Source of the DNA: Blepharisma japonicum
Lineage: Eukaryota > Ciliophora > Heterotrichea > Heterotrichida > Blepharismidae
DNA: 64,000 nt
Assembly: GCA_949751835.1 (NCBI GenBank)
Contig: CATKHK010000067.1
Coordinates: 186,001-250,000 of the forward strand
Direction of reading: 5' to 3'
Shown here: in pieces, positions 61,768 to 64,000 of the stretch
Layout: each line of letters starts with the position of its first letter
How positions within the stretch are numbered: position 1 is the first letter of the stretch
The notes under the pieces: model-generated
The model's input: the letters and a program-made list of their open reading frames with translations, nothing else
What the model was told of the DNA's origin: nothing
Database searches by the model: none
Translations under genes and position numbers: made by a program

Positions 61768-63156
61768 CTAAGAAATTAAGTTAAAGAATTCATGACAATC
61801 CATTTGATAGAAATATCCTTGGCTCTTGCTTTTTACATGGAGGAAAAACAATGCTATTGCACAGAACAAATTTTCATTTCCTCTATATGTCGACCAAATT
61901 TCACTTCCTGAAATAACTTCAAAATGAGGCTCGATGATGCTGTCTGGATTTTTTTGATAAAAAATCACTTTTTGAGGCTGCTCAAAGCGTGGAGGGGTGT
62001 TTGGATAGTTTATTATGATGTCATTCATCATGTTAAATTCTGGGTCTGCAGTTGGGTTGTTTGCATTATTTAGCATCCTAAAAAATGCATGTGATAGTAT
62101 ATGCGCATCTGTAGGTCTTTTTGCAGTTCATGAATCGCCTTGATAGGACCCTCCTGAGTTAGCTGAATATCCACTTAATCCTGGGGAATTCTCTAAAGAG
62201 TGCAGTCTATTGATTACATATCCCCTACAGTTATAGCCAGGAATCTCAAAGTATTTTTCAAGCATAATTCTCTGCCTAAGTGTGTCTACAAATACCAACC
62301 TTTTAATTGCTTTTTCAACGTTTGGATCTTGCTGGCCTTTGATTGAGTACGCTCTTGAGGCTTCTAAGTCCTTGACATAGTTGCATCCCATTTCCATGGC
62401 TAAATCCTGTATCTCTCTGAGTCCGACTCTTTTATAGTAATTCCTTTCCTCAAAAGTCAAATCTAGACCTCTGCTCTCATCAAATGAGCCTTCGAAAATC
62501 CAGTATCTGTCTTTCCCTTGTGTAAACTCTCTAAGTTGCTTATTAAGAGCTAATAAGTTTTCTAAGTGACTTTCCAAGACAAGTCTTAAGAAGTCTTTGG
62601 AATACCACAGCCTGATATTCTGCATTCAGGTCCTTATTTTCTTGTCTAGCCCTTTATTTGCCAAGAAAGACTCAGCAAGATCATCAACGCTATCAAAAGC
62701 CCGTAAGTTTAAGTTCAGCTGAGGACTTGTGGATGGTTTTACTTGAGCTGTGTAGCTTTGATGGATTGGCGTAGCCATACTAGGAAAATCATGCGAAAAA
62801 GAGGTGACTTTAGTTTTTGAAGATGCGATTCCCGCTTTCCTCAATGTTTCTTTGCTTTTTTCGAGATATCGTTTGCGAGAATCTGCAGGTAAGTCTTCGC
62901 GGGTTAGTTTATAGACTTCAAAATCTTCTTGTACATACATATAGGCGACTATCCCGGTAAAGGCTATGCATATCAATGTGATAGGAGCGAGAAATGATGT
63001 GCCAAATAAGGAAGATTCGCTTGGAGATACGTAAAACAGGTCAATTGTGAGCAGAACTGAGAGTGATGCCAGAGCTATAAGAAAGTAACGGAGTTTCTCT
63101 TGCCTGTCTTTTCGCTGCTGAGATTTAGCCCATGGACTTGAATTGGGGTCGTACAT
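61768..63156 (-). CDS. TMEM209: TMEM209-like nuclear envelope protein
   Basis: The 462-aa protein is read through TGA(Trp) at 62626 and 62128. Two N-terminal TM segments ('FLIALASLSVLLTIDLFYV' and 'FLAPITLICIAFTGIVAYMYV') are followed by a Ser-rich linker. The conserved C-terminal region (Pfam CytochromB561_N/TMEM209) has 'LHSLENSPGLSGY', 'DAHILSHAFFRMLNNA', 'PHFEVISGSEIWSTYRGNENLFCAIALFFLHVKSKSQGYF'. The human homologue is a nuclear-pore-associated membrane protein. Role here is inferred by homology only. Confidence 0.75.
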
Positions 63157-63265
63157 ATATAATATTAAGAAGCAAAATAAGTTGAAAAATCATAATGAAA
63201 TCACTTATCAATCTCAAATAGCTTAATTAATTATTCCCTATTGCATTTACTATGAATAAATATTC

Positions 63266-64000
63266 ATGGATCAGCCGAACTATGTAACCTTTGAAGAAGA
63301 GGAAGAAAGGCTCAAGCACTGCCCGATTTGCTATTTAGAAAAACCTTTATCTGCAATGATCCCATTATGCAATCACATATTTTGTAGAGAATGCTTAACG
63401 CTATATTTAACACAACAAATTTCTGAATCCAAAGTCCAGGCCATCAAATGTCCGAGCTGTTCTGTTACTATTCAGCGTGAATTCCTTACAGAATTCATCG
63501 ACCCAGCTTGGCTTCAAAAGTATGATCGCTTTTTGCTTCGAGAAACCCTTGCATCAAACCCCTATGTACGGTTTTGTCCTCAAACTAACTGTAATGGTTA
63601 TGATCTAGGTGGATCTAGTAAAAAAAAGCTTAAATGCAACCAATGTGGCTTTGATTATTGCTTTTTTTGTGAAGAAAAGTGACATGGCTGGAAAAAATGC
63701 AAAAAAACTGTTGACATTGAATTTGAAAAATGGGCAAAGAGCAACAATGTAAAATTTTGTCCTCAATGCAAAAGAAGAGTTGAAAAAAGAGGAGGCTGTC
63801 CAAATATGTCATGCATTTGCGGAGCGACTTGATGCTGAAGATGTGGGAAACCTAATGGTCCTAATCATGAAGTAGAATGTTTGATAGGGGAAAATATATG
63901 AAATATTCATTGAGTGATTCTTATTGCTTTAATATTTAGTCCTATCTTATTCCCTTTTGCCCCTTTAATAGCAACTGTGATAACTTTTGACTACTTGCAA
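63266..64000 (+). CDS. RBR-type E3 ubiquitin ligase (3' end outside window)
   Basis: The first 245 codons are in the window, with at least five in-frame TGA(Trp). RING1 is 'HCPICYLEKPLSAMIPLCNHIFCRECL...CPSC'. The in-between-ring region is 'RFCPQTNCNGYDLGG...LKCNQCGFDYCFFCEEKWHGWKKC'. RING2 is 'FCPQCKRRVEKRGGCPNMSCICGATWCWRCGKPN', including the catalytic Cys of the GGCPNMSC segment that carries ubiquitin as a thioester. It is followed by a hydrophobic segment ('WVILIALIFSPILFPFAPLIATVI'), suggesting membrane anchoring as in RNF144/RNF19-type ligases. Confidence 0.9.

Overview
The window is eukaryotic nuclear DNA from a ciliate. It is AT-rich and very gene-dense, with about 50 genes on both strands. 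Two directly visible properties identify it. First, TGA is read as tryptophan: reading through in-frame TGA joins broken frames into complete conserved proteins, often exactly where the family has Trp (PKG DWWSLG, 5-phosphatase WCDRVLW, TBC1D19 LWDRI, MORN GEW), and true stops are TAA or TAG. Second, the introns are tiny: I found twelve, eleven of 15 nt and one of 16 nt, all GTA...AG with an A six bases from the 3' end. Together these fit a heterotrich of the Blepharisma type. Stentor has 15-nt introns but the standard code, and Condylostoma reassigns all three stops. No bacterial operon, IS element, CRISPR array or rRNA gene is visible.

Layout. 1-1602: no gene seen, two strong hairpins. 1603-10272: C2H2 zinc-finger protein with a decayed copy upstream, TBC1D19-like protein, ESCRT-III CHMP2, C2 multi-TM protein, 5-TM PX protein, small unknown, ATG8. 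10667-16491: TIP/ITFG1 FG-GAP protein, WBP11-like protein, PKG with four cyclic-nucleotide-binding repeats. 16492-20201: RING/UIM ligase, two secreted Cys-rich proteins, a possible Tim44-like protein, and a SELENOS/SELENOK-like gene with a SECIS-like element. 21112-28557: membrane phosphodiesterase, R2R3 MYB, DDX3/Ded1 helicase, small unknowns. 29005-42002: spliced unknown, bubblegum acyl-CoA synthetase, CTLH protein, membrane protein, PDI, SpoU methylase, coiled-coil proteins, FAIM-like protein, pepsin-like protease. 42183-53838: OCRL/INPP5B, small TM and tetraspan proteins, atypical Ras, secreted SOD, Alba protein, importin alpha, NEK kinase, unknowns. 53870-64000: CNBD potassium channel with zinc knuckle, GH31 glucosidase, BCAT fragment, MORN/IQ protein, TMEM209, partial RBR ligase.

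Several genes form functional themes without being operons: cyclic-nucleotide signalling (PKG, PDE, CNBD channel), phosphoinositide/membrane traffic (OCRL, TBC1D19, CHMP2, PX, ATG8), secretory pathway (PDI, SELENOS-like, proteases, glycosidase). Neighbouring genes are extremely close: divergent genes with overlapping ATGs at 18787-18790, and co-oriented genes with gaps of 0, 5, 16, 18 and 25 bases.

The most interesting element is 19715-20201. The gene encodes a SELENOS/SELENOK-like protein whose only TGA is the penultimate codon, and a SECIS-like stem-loop follows it. If real, TGA would mean both tryptophan and selenocysteine in one genome.
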